From: SLST01 sp046538735
Lineage (GTDB): Bacteria; Spirochaetota; Spirochaetia; DSM-27196; SLST01
Direction: 5' to 3'
Length of the DNA stretch: 64,000 nucleotides
Assembly: GCA_046538735.1 (NCBI GenBank)
Contig: JBKHII010000004.1
Coordinates: 1-64,000 of the forward strand
The notes beneath the pieces were generated by a model that was not told the DNA's origin, did no database searches, and was given only the letters and a program-made list of their open reading frames with translations. The translations under genes and the position numbers were made by a program. Below are positions 26,451-34,336 of the stretch, piece by piece; position 1 is the first letter of the stretch, and the number at the start of each line of letters is the position of its first letter.

Positions 26451-27734
26451 GTGGATCGCTACATCATCGAAGGAAGCTACCCGATTCGCGGACGGATACG
26501 CGCGAGCGGCAACAAGAACGCCGCGCTCCCCTGCATCGCCGCGACGTTGCTGACCAGCGAGTCGGTCACGCTCACCAATATCCCCGAGATCGAGGACGTG
26601 CACGTGCTCTTCGATATCCTCTCGGGGCTCGGCGCTACGGTCGAAAAGCTGCCGGAGCGCGGCTCGTGGAAGGTGACGCCGCACGACATCAAGACGTCGG
26701 AGGTGCCGGTCGAGCTCGCGAAACGGATTCGCGCCTCGATCCTCCTGGCGGGACCGCTCCTCGCGCGCACCGGCCGCGTCCAGCTCCCGCCGCCGGGAGG
26801 CGACGTGATCGGGCGGCGCAGACTCGATACGCACTTCCTCGCGCTCAGCGCTCTCGGCGCCCAGGTTGAGATCGACGGGGTATTCAACCTCACCGCGAAC
26901 AAACTCGTGGGCGTGGAGATCTTCCTGGACGAAGCCTCCGTCACGGCAACGGAGAACGCGATCATGGCGGCGGTCCTGGCGGAGGGACGCACGGTGATCC
27001 AGAACGCGGCGAGCGAACCGCACGTTCAAGACCTGTGCCGGATGCTCAACTCGATGGGCGCGAAGATAACGGGCATCGGATCGAACATCCTCACGATCAC
27101 CGGCGTGTCCAAGCTCAACGGCGCGGAGTTCAAGATCGGTTCCGACTTCATGGAGGTGGGGTCGTTCATCGGGCTCGCCGCCGTCACGAAGGGCGAGCTC
27201 GTCATAGAAGACGCCGCGCCGCAGAACCTCAAGATGGTCAAGCTCGCGTTCGGGAAGCTCGGCATTCATTGGGAGCGCGACGGCGAAGACATCCGCGTCG
27301 CGGCGGGCCAGGCGCTGCGGGTCGTGCCCGATATGGGCGGCATGATCCCGAAAATCGACGACGCACCGTGGCCCGGGTTCCCTCCCGACCTCACGAGCAT
27401 CATCACGGTCGTGGCGACCCAGGTGGAAGGAACGGTGCTGATCCACGAGAAGATGTTCGATGCCCGAATGTTTTTCGTGGACAAACTGATCTCGATGGGC
27501 GCACGCATTGTGTTGTGCGACCCGCACCGTGCGGTCGTGAGCGGTCCGTCGCGGCTGTCCGGCAGCGAGATGACCTCGCCTGATGTCCGGGCCGGCATGG
27601 CGATGGTCATCGCTGCGATCTGCGCCGAGGGAACGAGCATCATCCACAACGTCTATCAGATCGAGCGAGGATACGAGGATCTGGTCGGCCGGCTGAGGCA
27701 GCTCGGCGCTCAGATCGAACGTGGACAGGATTAG
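26451..27734 (+). CDS. murA: UDP-N-acetylglucosamine 1-carboxyvinyltransferase with Asp at the active-site Cys position
   Basis: MurA, 427 residues, transfers enolpyruvate to UDP-GlcNAc in the first committed step of peptidoglycan synthesis in the cytoplasm. The GNKNAA motif puts the conserved Lys22-Asn23 pair at the standard positions. In the catalytic loop the sequence reads PPGGDVIGRR: Asp118 occupies the place of the usual Cys (Cys115 in E. coli), the residue alkylated by fosfomycin. This natural variant is known in mycobacteria, chlamydiae and Borrelia and makes the enzyme fosfomycin-insensitive. Start is the GTG at 26451. Its stop interleaves with that of the convergent J-domain gene (4-base overlap). 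Confidence 0.95.
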   Translation: MDRYIIEGSYPIRGRIRASGNKNAALPCIAATLLTSESVTLTNIPEIEDVHVLFDILSGLGATVEKLPERGSWKVTPHDIKTSEVPVELAKRIRASILLAGPLLARTGRVQLPPPGGDVIGRRRLDTHFLALSALGAQVEIDGVFNLTANKLVGVEIFLDEASVTATENAIMAAVLAEGRTVIQNAASEPHVQDLCRMLNSMGAKITGIGSNILTITGVSKLNGAEFKIGSDFMEVGSFIGLAAVTKGELVIEDAAPQNLKMVKLAFGKLGIHWERDGEDIRVAAGQALRVVPDMGGMIPKIDDAPWPGFPPDLTSIITVVATQVEGTVLIHEKMFDARMFFVDKLISMGARIVLCDPHRAVVSGPSRLSGSEMTSPDVRAGMAMVIAAICAEGTSIIHNVYQIERGYEDLVGRLRQLGAQIERGQD

Positions 27735-28480
27735 TCGGTCGGCTCGTCGCGAAGCTTCGCGTAGGCGGCCTGAATGCGCTTGAACGCCTGCTCGGAGGCA
27801 AGACGCTGGTCGTCTCCGAGCGACGCTGCCGTATCCGGATGGAACTGCGCCGCGAGCCGACGGTAGGCGGTGCGGACCTCCGCGTCCGTCGCGTCACGCG
27901 GAACATCGAGCACGTCGCACGCCTCGGCGTCGCGGAGCTCACCGCTGACGAGGCGGCGCGCGATGTACTGCTCGCCGAGACCGACCGCTCGCGCAACCTC
28001 GTGCATCGCTTCGCGCGCGCGCCGCGCCTGGCCGGTCGTTCGGAGCGTCTCCCACACTGCGCCGACGAGCTGCTCCCGGTTCTCCGTGTGGGCGACGCGT
28101 TTGGCGAGAAGCGCGAAACGCTCGGATCCGATCCACTCGTGTGACGCCGCCGCCACGAGCATCCGCTCCACGAGGCGGCGCGCGAACCGATCCGGGTAGT
28201 GCGGGCGAAGCCGGGTCGCGAGCGACTCGATCTCATCGCCGCCGAGCGCATCCGCGCGGCCGCGCAGGTGACCGAGCAGGTTGCCGGCGAGCGCAACGAC
28301 AACGGGGAACGACTCGCGCGCCCGGCCCGACTCGAGGAACCGGACCGCGCTCCGGTGAGCGCGAACCTCCGCCGTCACGAGATCGATCAGGTAGCCGATG
28401 AATGCGCCGAAGAGGGCTCCGTAGAGACCGCCAAGCAGGCCGAGCAGCAGCCCGGCGAGTGTTCCCCAGTAGCTCCTCAT
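27731..28480 (-). CDS. DjlA-like membrane-anchored J-domain protein
   Basis: A 249-residue co-chaperone resembling DjlA: a Gly/Leu-rich membrane segment at residues about 8-32 (LAGLLLGLLGGLYGALFGAF), a helical middle section resembling TerB (about 45-160), and a C-terminal J domain (about 180-249) with the diagnostic HPD near residue 213. J domains stimulate the ATPase of DnaK, so this would recruit DnaK to the inner membrane. The ATG overlaps the stop of the preceding membrane-protein gene (ATGA). It is the third gene of a minus-strand operon whose first two products are membrane proteins, possible clients. Confidence 0.83.
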   Translation of the reverse strand: MRSYWGTLAGLLLGLLGGLYGALFGAFIGYLIDLVTAEVRAHRSAVRFLESGRARESFPVVVALAGNLLGHLRGRADALGGDEIESLATRLRPHYPDRFARRLVERMLVAAASHEWIGSERFALLAKRVAHTENREQLVGAVWETLRTTGQARRAREAMHEVARAVGLGEQYIARRLVSGELRDAEACDVLDVPRDATDAEVRTAYRRLAAQFHPDTAASLGDDQRLASEQAFKRIQAAYAKLRDEPTD

Positions 28481-30174
28481 CCCCTCGAACCGAGCGCGAC
28501 GTAGGAGAGCGCGAACAACAGGAGAACCGCCTGCAACACGATCGCAAGGATGATCGCGGCGATCGGACCGACCGCGAGCAGGATCGTGGACAGCATCACG
28601 CGCTGCGCGAACTGGAGCAGCAGATGGAACGCGAGCACGATGAATGGCATCACCGGGATCGCGAGCAACGTGGGTATGGGCGGGAGGTGAAGATACCGAC
28701 TGCGAAAGCGCCACCCGAAGCCCATGAGAACGAGCGACACGACGAGGAAACCGAAGGGGGCAACGAATCGCATCACGAACTCGAGCTCGACCGGCTCGGG
28801 AATCAGGCCGTACGACTCGAGCGTTGTGACCGTCCGCGAGAGCGCGGTCATGTTCGCGGTAGCCGGATTCCTGGACACCGAGGCGAGCAAGGAGAGTTCC
28901 TGCGCGCTCGGCACGACCTCGAGCAGTCCCTCCGTGGCCGCATCCGGAGTCCCAACGTGAACGGTCGGTGTCATGTTCCGTGCGGTCGACTCACGGTCGA
29001 TCACGTTGAGAACGAAATACCCGTCTCGAAGCTCGCCGTACGCACCTGAGACGTGACGGATCGGCCGGCCGGTCAGCGTGGTTTCCAGGAGCTCGATGCG
29101 CTGTCCGTACACGCCGCCCGGGGCGTGAACCAGCTTCCCGATCGATACGAGCTCCACGGAGTCGCCGGTCCGTCTGTTTACGAAGGCCACGTCCGGGTCC
29201 CCGGGCATCGCAAGCGCGGACTCGACCTCCTCGCGGAAGACGGCGAGCGACTCAACGCGGTCTTCGGCGGCCTCGAGGTAGCGACGGATGTCAACATCGC
29301 GGGGGTGCTCGGCGGCGAGTTGGTTGAACCGGTAGTAGGCTTCGATGTAATCGCCGCGCGTGAGCGCCGCCTTGGCGTCCTGCTTGCGGCGGAACAGGAG
29401 CGACTCCTCGGCCTCGGCTTCGTCCGGAGCGAGCGTCTCGAGCTGCTCGAGCGCCTGCGCGGCGATCAGCGACGCTTCGCGAATGTCCGGATCGATCGCT
29501 TGGGCAAGGATCGCCATGTAGTGGGCGGTCGAGTAGTCCTCGCGGCGCTGCGCTGCGACTGCGCGATCGACCAGCTCGGTTGCGCCGGCACTCCGGGGGA
29601 GATCGATCGGCGCGAGCTCGGTTTCCGCTCCCAGGCGAACCTCGTCTACGCGAGCCTGTTCGCGGAGATCGATGAGATCGTCTTCAACGACTTTACTCTC
29701 TCCTACGAGCACGAGGTACTGGTTCAGATCGCTGATTGCGGCGTTGTAGTTCTGATTCTCACGCGCTTCGTCGGCGGACTCCCGCAGGCGCTTGGCCATC
29801 GTGGTGGTGAACTCGAGCGATTCCACTCTGGATGCGGCAGCAGGATAGCCGGCGAGGAACGCGATCGCGAAGACGAGCGTGAGCACGAGGAGCAGTCCGA
29901 TGGAACCGCCGAATCGCTCGAAGCTCGTACGCCCGGCGCCCCCCGACGTCATCGGAACGATCCAGCCGAAGACCAGAACTGTCGCCGACCCCTGAGCAAC
30001 GGCGGCCAGCCTGAGATACTCGGACCACGTGCGTGCCATGATCCACTGCCACTGGAACTCCGCGAGCACGGTCCGGATCGAAAACGAGAGCACGGATACG
30101 ACCAGAATCACGCCGAATACGACGAGATGGCAGAGAATCGAGACGCCGAGAAGTCGCTTCCACGCGTCAGACAT
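28477..30174 (-). CDS. Polytopic membrane protein with a central soluble domain, unknown function
   Basis: I do not recognise this 565-residue protein. About three membrane helices lie in the first 130 residues, a soluble domain rich in short helices (TPR-like, DLNQYLVLVGES, GDYIEAYYRFNQLA) spans about 135-420, and about four helices follow near the C-terminus. The ATG at 30174 has GAGG six bases upstream and overlaps the preceding gene by 8 bases; a longer frame upstream is only arginine/serine-rich antisense-like sequence. Together with the preceding membrane protein it looks like a two-component envelope complex with a J protein as third member. Confidence 0.75.
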   Translation of the reverse strand: MSDAWKRLLGVSILCHLVVFGVILVVSVLSFSIRTVLAEFQWQWIMARTWSEYLRLAAVAQGSATVLVFGWIVPMTSGGAGRTSFERFGGSIGLLLVLTLVFAIAFLAGYPAAASRVESLEFTTTMAKRLRESADEARENQNYNAAISDLNQYLVLVGESKVVEDDLIDLREQARVDEVRLGAETELAPIDLPRSAGATELVDRAVAAQRREDYSTAHYMAILAQAIDPDIREASLIAAQALEQLETLAPDEAEAEESLLFRRKQDAKAALTRGDYIEAYYRFNQLAAEHPRDVDIRRYLEAAEDRVESLAVFREEVESALAMPGDPDVAFVNRRTGDSVELVSIGKLVHAPGGVYGQRIELLETTLTGRPIRHVSGAYGELRDGYFVLNVIDRESTARNMTPTVHVGTPDAATEGLLEVVPSAQELSLLASVSRNPATANMTALSRTVTTLESYGLIPEPVELEFVMRFVAPFGFLVVSLVLMGFGWRFRSRYLHLPPIPTLLAIPVMPFIVLAFHLLLQFAQRVMLSTILLAVGPIAAIILAIVLQAVLLLFALSYVALGSRG

Positions 30175-31126
30175 GCTCAACCTCGCGTCTCCACTCGTCG
30201 AGCGACGGCAGGAAGACGAGCACGGCGAAAAGAGCGATCCCTGCGCCGGCGAGGACCAGCGCGGATGCGTAGGGCAGAATCGTGGAGCCGAATGCGAGGA
30301 CGAGCATCTCGCGCAGCGAGCCGGCCTGCACCGCGGGGACGATCCACAGCGCAAACCGCAGGGCGGCGAGCACGAAGACGGCGTTGAACAGCGGCCACCT
30401 GGTCAGCCGAACGAGCGTCCAACAGCCGACGAGGTAGAGCGAGAGGGCGAGGAGGTTCACGATGACGGTGCCGGTGACCCCTTCGGTGAGCGCGAGGAGA
30501 CGAGCAGACTCGGCCGCATCGGTCGCGATGCGGGCGAGCGCGCGCGGCATCTCTACCATCTCGGAGTACGAGTTGGAGACGTGCGTGAGGTCGAGACGCT
30601 CCGCGTGGAGCTCCTCGACGACGAGCTCTCCGGTCTCCGGAACGATTCGTGCCTCGTCGTGAATCGTGAAGCCGGGATCTCGCTCGTTGTCGTGGACGAC
30701 GAGCGGCGCCACGTCCGACTGGTCACGATCGAGCGCGTAGAGGAGATAGTCGTTGAGTCGAACGAGCGACCGTACGGGAAGCGTTGGAGCGACGACGTCC
30801 GCGGCCGAAGGGCGTGCCGCTGAGATCAGGCCCCCGCTCACGAGCATCAGTGTCCATGCGATCGCGAGAGATCCGATCGCTCCCATGGACGCGCTCATGG
30901 CGCGCGCCGCGGAGAAGAGCGCAATGACGGCAGCAAGGAGCACGGACGGTAGCCACGCGACCACCAGTGCCGTGACGAAGTGCTGAACCAACCCGCCTGC
31001 GTTGCTTGCAGCTTTCGGATCGAAGCCGGTAACATAGCTGTGAGCAGCAACAAGCGCACTCGAAATGAGTATGATCAGGGCGAACCAGAGAATGAATCGC
31101 ACAAGCAGGCGAATCGCGGCCTTCAC
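30167..31126 (-). CDS. Polytopic membrane protein, unknown function
   Basis: A 319-residue protein with about three membrane helices in the first 110 residues, a soluble domain of roughly 100 residues, and three to four helices at the C-terminus. It shares this helix-domain-helix plan with the next gene but no family name can be given. I start at the GTG at 31126 rather than an upstream ATG (31171) because a strong TTGCAT-17-TACGAT promoter lies between them, 7 bases from the GTG. It is divergent from the ECF sigma-factor gene by 70 bases, which makes regulation by that sigma factor conceivable but unproven. Confidence 0.78.
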   Translation of the reverse strand: MKAAIRLLVRFILWFALIILISSALVAAHSYVTGFDPKAASNAGGLVQHFVTALVVAWLPSVLLAAVIALFSAARAMSASMGAIGSLAIAWTLMLVSGGLISAARPSAADVVAPTLPVRSLVRLNDYLLYALDRDQSDVAPLVVHDNERDPGFTIHDEARIVPETGELVVEELHAERLDLTHVSNSYSEMVEMPRALARIATDAAESARLLALTEGVTGTVIVNLLALSLYLVGCWTLVRLTRWPLFNAVFVLAALRFALWIVPAVQAGSLREMLVLAFGSTILPYASALVLAGAGIALFAVLVFLPSLDEWRREVEHV

Positions 31127-31133
31127 CGGCCAG

Positions 31134-31162
31134 ATCGTAGCATGCGCCCTCTGCGAATGCAA
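31134..31162 (-). promoter_or_regulatory. Promoter of the membrane protein-DjlA operon
   Basis: On the minus strand TTGCAT and TACGAT are separated by 17 bases and the -10 ends 7 bases before the GTG at 31126. It rules out the upstream in-frame ATG and supports a leaderless GTG start. Confidence 0.65.
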
Positions 31163-31196
31163 TAATCGCAACTATCGGTGAATAGGATCGTTTGAG

Positions 31197-31769
31197 ATGG
31201 GTAGTGGTCTAGAGAAGGACGAGCGGCTGCTCGTGGAACGGGCCCGGGCGGGCGACCGAGAGGCGTTTGGGCTGATCGTTCACCGCTACGTGGAGCGAGT
31301 GTACAGGGTTGCATACAGCGTGGTTCGAAATGCTGAAGACGCGTCCGATGTCGCACAGGACACGTTCGTTCGCGCATACCGAGGGATCGACCGGTTCGAT
31401 ACGTCCCGACCGATCTTCCCGTGGCTCTATCAGATCGCACGGAACCTCGGAATCAACCGGCTGGAACGAACCCGGAAGCGCGAGACGAGTCTTCCCGACT
31501 TCGACACGCTTGTTGCATCGGATGGAGACCCCGAAGCCGCGGCCGTCGCTACGGACGAAGCGGCGAGGATACGAGCCGCGGTTGCGCAGCTCTCCGCGCA
31601 ACACCGGCTGGTCATCGAGCTCAACCATTTCCAGGAGTGCTCCTACAAGGAAATGGCCGAAATACTGGATGTGCCGATCGGCACGGTCATGTCTCGCCTC
31701 TACAATGCGAGGCGAAAGCTGAAGGAAATACTGCACGAGGAGATGAGTCATGTCACCTCACGATCATAG
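31197..31769 (+). CDS. RNA polymerase sigma factor, ECF (RpoE-like)
   Basis: A 190-residue extracytoplasmic-function sigma factor. Region 2 spans about residues 20-90 (FGLIVHRYVERVYRVAYSVV, then DVAQDTFVRAYRGIDRFD and FPWLYQIARNLGINRLER), an acidic linker follows, and region 4 with its helix-turn-helix is at about 125-175 (LSAQHRLVIELNHFQECSYKEMAEIL, GTVMSRLYNARRKL). It would direct transcription of an envelope or stress regulon. A TAGGAT hexamer ends 8 bases before the ATG, fitting the leaderless pattern. The next gene, overlapping by 20 bases, probably encodes its anti-sigma factor. Confidence 0.95.
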   Translation: MGSGLEKDERLLVERARAGDREAFGLIVHRYVERVYRVAYSVVRNAEDASDVAQDTFVRAYRGIDRFDTSRPIFPWLYQIARNLGINRLERTRKRETSLPDFDTLVASDGDPEAAAVATDEAARIRAAVAQLSAQHRLVIELNHFQECSYKEMAEILDVPIGTVMSRLYNARRKLKEILHEEMSHVTSRS

Positions 31770-32241
31770 CAGCGATCTCCCGCACGACAGCGTGAACGCG
31801 GACGAGACTCGTCCGGACGAGATCCGGATGAAGATCCAGGCGCTCGTGGACAACGAGCTCCCGGAATCCGAGATCGAGCCCACGATAGAGGCGATTCAGG
31901 GATCGTACGAGTACCGCACGGAATACGCCGAGCTGCTCAGGCTGAAGAAGCGACTCGGCAGCGGTCCGGCACCCCGGCCTTCCGAAGATTGGCTGGAGAA
32001 GGCGGAACGGCGAATCTCGCGTCGAGTGAGTAGTGGACTCGGAACGCTGCTGTTCATCGGATCGTACGTCGTGCTGCTCGCCTACGCGATCTACACGCTC
32101 TTCCGCGATCCGGAGGTTCCGCTGATCGTCTCGGTTCTCACGGTGACCGGGGTGGTGGGATTCGTCGTGTTGCTCGGCAATGCGATTGCGGATAGAGTAC
32201 GCGAGAGTAGAACCGACAAGTACCGGGGGATCATCCGATGA
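31750..32241 (+). CDS. Putative membrane anti-sigma factor
   Basis: A 163-residue protein with a cytoplasmic N-terminal part (about 95 residues, MKIQALVDNELPESE resembles the opening of anti-sigma domains) and two membrane helices at about 97-117 and 123-143. The HxxxCxxC zinc motif of ZAS-type anti-sigma factors is absent. Position decides the call: it overlaps the ECF sigma gene by 20 bases and overlaps the following ybjQ-like gene by 4 (ATGA). Binding of the sigma factor is inferred, not visible. Confidence 0.65.
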   Translation: MSPHDHSSDLPHDSVNADETRPDEIRMKIQALVDNELPESEIEPTIEAIQGSYEYRTEYAELLRLKKRLGSGPAPRPSEDWLEKAERRISRRVSSGLGTLLFIGSYVVLLAYAIYTLFRDPEVPLIVSVLTVTGVVGFVVLLGNAIADRVRESRTDKYRGIIR

Positions 32242-32558
32242 TTCTTGCGACAACGGAATCGATTCCGGGGAAACGAGTATCCGCCGTATTGGGCCTTGTA
32301 CGAGGCAACACGATCCGGGCTCGCCACCTGGGCAAAGACATCGCCGCGGCGTTCAAGAACATCACCGGCGGGGAGATCACCGACTACACGAAGATGTTGG
32401 CGGAGAGCCGTGAGCAATCGCTGGACCGCATGATCGAGGACGCGGAGTCGCTCGGCGCCGACGGGATCATCGCAATACGGTTCACGACGAGCTCCGTCAT
32501 GCAAGGGGCGGCCGAGATTCTCGTCTACGGAACCGCGGTCCTGCTCGAAGACGCGTAA
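32238..32558 (+). CDS. YbjQ/UPF0145 family protein
   Basis: A 106-residue protein of the UPF0145 (YbjQ, 'heavy-metal-binding') family. It has the characteristic start ILATTESIPGKRV, the VRGNTIRARHLGKDI segment and the GADGIIAIRF motif. The fold forms pentamers in solved family members, but no function is established. It is the third gene of the sigma-anti-sigma operon, coupled by an ATGA overlap, which suggests a role in the same stress response. A bulged hairpin 30 bases after its stop could be its terminator. Confidence 0.85.
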   Translation: MILATTESIPGKRVSAVLGLVRGNTIRARHLGKDIAAAFKNITGGEITDYTKMLAESREQSLDRMIEDAESLGADGIIAIRFTTSSVMQGAAEILVYGTAVLLEDA

Positions 32559-32563
32559 CAAGG

Positions 32564-32583
32564 TTCTGCACAGGTTATCCACA
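32564..32583 (+). other. Pair of DnaA-box-like 9-mers
   Basis: TTCTGCACA (32564-32572) and TTATCCACA (32575-32583) lie head to tail with starts 11 bases apart. The second is a perfect consensus DnaA box; the first differs at one informative position. A similar pair with the same spacing lies at 32790-32809. Confidence 0.55.
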
Positions 32584-32587
32584 AGCT

Positions 32588-32611
32588 GAAACCGGCCTAC
32601 AAGGCCGTTTC
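32588..32611. terminator. Bulged hairpin after the ybjQ-like gene
   Basis: GAAACCGGCC and GGCCGTTTC pair around a TACAA loop with one bulged C. No T-run follows, so it is at best a weak or factor-dependent terminator, or part of the structure of this non-coding region. A second small palindrome, ATTCGT-CAC-ACGAAT, is at 32723-32737. Confidence 0.35.
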
Positions 32612-32789
32612 GCGACCGCACCGACCACGCGATCAGAACTCGATTTCGCATAACGAAGCCCGCAATCCACATAACTCCTTAATCAGAAATACTTTACGAG
32701 CCTGTCAAGCCGATTGGACGGTATTCGTCACACGAATCGGACCGAGGATCTTAATGCCTGTATAGCGGTTCTGCCTCGACCGGTGCCGT

Positions 32790-32809
32790 TTTTGCACGGT
32801 TTGTCCACA
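32790..32809 (+). other. Second pair of DnaA-box-like 9-mers
   Basis: TTTTGCACG (32790-32798) and TTGTCCACA (32801-32809) have the same orientation and the same 11-base spacing as the pair at 32564-32583. Each is one or two bases from the TTATCCACA consensus. A poorer match, CAATCCACA, lies between the pairs at 32663. The AT-richer stretch 32636-32700 separates them. Confidence 0.45.
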
Positions 32810-32842
32810 GGAGTTGGCCGCGATCCCTTGCCGTGCCAAGTA

Positions 32843-33499
32843 TCACTCCTCGAGACGGTATCCCAGGCCGCGGTAGCCGCGTATGGACGGGGCCGATTCC
32901 CACGTGGCCGTCACCTCTGCGATCGTGCGGCGCAGGCGGGAGAGCTGCATGTCGATCGCCCGGCCCGATCCGTCACGAACCATGGTGACCGCGAGAAGGG
33001 CTTCGCGAGGCACGGGTTCGTGCCCGGCGCGGCCGAGCAGGTCGAGGAGACCGAATTGGGTAGGTGTGAGGCGCGCCGTGCGGGACCGGCCCCCGGCGTC
33101 CGTTCCCCGGAGCCAGAGGCGTCCCCACTCGAGCGTACCGCAGCTGAAGAGGAGGGAGTCGTGTCCGGCGACTCTCGCGAGTCGATACGAGAGCTCCTCG
33201 GGCGTCCAGGGCTCGGCGAGGAAGTCGTTGAAGAGATCCGTTCCGATCGCAGGGATCAGCGACGGTGACCCGTAGAGAATCGTGGGAACGCGAATCAAAG
33301 TCGCGGACGCTTCCGCGATCGCGGCGGCCGGCGCGAGCACGACAGTGGTCCGCCCCTTCCCGTCGTTGGCCGCTCGATCGGCCCCGGCGACCGATGCGAC
33401 GACACCGAGGCTCCAACCGGCAAGGGTGGACAGTGAGATTCTCGTGCGTTCCTGGACGTAAGGATCCTCGCCGACGAGAAGCAGCCGGCGACGAATCAC
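32843..33499 (-). CDS. Atypical OmpR-type regulator with degenerate receiver
   Basis: A 218-residue protein. The C-terminal about 95 residues are an OmpR/PhoB-type winged helix (LTPTQFGLLDLLGRAGHEPVPREALL ... DMQLSRLRRTI ... YRGLGYRL). The first about 110 residues have the strand-helix rhythm of a receiver, but the acidic pocket is reduced (GED at 10-12) and Ala56 sits where the phospho-acceptor Asp should be, so classical phosphorylation is unlikely. I start at the GTG at 33499, 19 bases after the pspA stop; no ribosome-binding site is obvious. It ends 33 bases from the DnaA-box pair. Confidence 0.75.
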   Translation of the reverse strand: MIRRRLLLVGEDPYVQERTRISLSTLAGWSLGVVASVAGADRAANDGKGRTTVVLAPAAAIAEASATLIRVPTILYGSPSLIPAIGTDLFNDFLAEPWTPEELSYRLARVAGHDSLLFSCGTLEWGRLWLRGTDAGGRSRTARLTPTQFGLLDLLGRAGHEPVPREALLAVTMVRDGSGRAIDMQLSRLRRTIAEVTATWESAPSIRGYRGLGYRLEE

Positions 33500-33518
33500 G
33501 GAGTGCGATCGAGCGCTG

Positions 33519-34325
33519 CTACGATTGGTCCTTGAGCTTGCGCTTGAGGGCTTCGAGCTCTTCATCGACCTCTTCGCCGCCGGAATCGCCGCCGCCGGAG
33601 GGATTCGAACCGCTCTCGGCGCCGCGCGCACTCGCGCCTCCGCCGGTTTTGTCTTCGATTGCGACGCGCTTCTTGAGGTCTTCGAGCATGCGATCGGCGT
33701 CCCCGCCCGACTCGAGCTGCGCGAACTGCTGCTCCAGGCTTTCCTTCTGCGTCGAGTCTTCGAGCTCGAGCATCGCGTCGTTCTCGGCCTCGATCTGGTC
33801 CATCCGCTTGCTCATCTGCTCGAACGCCTCGAAGGCAGACGTGTCCGCCATTCCGCCGATCGTCTCGTTGATGCGCTTCTGCGCCTCCGCACGGCGTGCG
33901 CGGGCAATGAGGAGGTTTTTCTTACGCTGCGCCTCTTCGATCTTCTGCTGGAGCCCGCGAAGCGCGCTCTTGAGCTTCTCAACCGATTCGTGCTGCGCGT
34001 CCCACTGCTCTTTGTACTGCGCAGCCGTCTTGTCGAACTCCTGCTTGCGGATCAGCGCTTCTTTCGCCAGATCGTCCTTTCCGGCGCGGACGGCGAGCAT
34101 CGCCTTGCGCTCCCATTCCTCACCGGCGGCAAGGTTCTCCTTAACCTGGCGTTCGAGCCTCTTCTCGTCTGCGATCGCAGATGCGACACTCTTCTTCGAT
34201 TCGATCAGCTGCTGGTTCATATCAACGATCAGCTGGTTGAGCATCTTCTCCGGATTCTCAGCCTTGCTGATCATATCGTTGAGGTTCGATTTGACGACCC
34301 GCCTGAAGCGGTCAAAGATTCCCAC
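33519..34325 (-). CDS. pspA: Phage shock protein A (PspA/IM30 family)
   Basis: A 268-residue PspA/IM30 (ESCRT-III-like) protein, which coats and stabilises the inner membrane under stress. It begins MGIFDRFRRVVKSNLNDMISKAENPEKML, the typical amphipathic start, and is nearly all heptad coiled coil to residue 210 (for example KEALIRKQEFDKTAAQYKEQ). A Gly/Ser-rich linker and a short charged C-terminal helix extend it beyond the usual 220-230 residues. It sits in a minus-strand cluster with a STAS protein, a YbjN-like protein and an atypical regulator rather than with pspBC. Confidence 0.93.
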   Translation of the reverse strand: MGIFDRFRRVVKSNLNDMISKAENPEKMLNQLIVDMNQQLIESKKSVASAIADEKRLERQVKENLAAGEEWERKAMLAVRAGKDDLAKEALIRKQEFDKTAAQYKEQWDAQHESVEKLKSALRGLQQKIEEAQRKKNLLIARARRAEAQKRINETIGGMADTSAFEAFEQMSKRMDQIEAENDAMLELEDSTQKESLEQQFAQLESGGDADRMLEDLKKRVAIEDKTGGGASARGAESGSNPSGGGDSGGEEVDEELEALKRKLKDQS

Positions 34326-34336
34326 GTGGGGCCTCC

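Noticed and set aside
28477..31126. Calling the two membrane proteins LptF/LptG or an ABC transporter pair
   Set aside because: Helix layout and soluble domains do not match the LptF/G plan, no Walker motifs are present, and no lpt genes are nearby.
32091..32672. Minus-strand frame beginning with ATG at 32672 behind a perfect TTGACA (32703-32708)
   Set aside because: The hexamer at the -10 position (TGATTA) is poor and the frame becomes the antisense of the YbjQ and anti-sigma genes after about 40 codons. An antisense transcript is possible but not supported by sequence alone.
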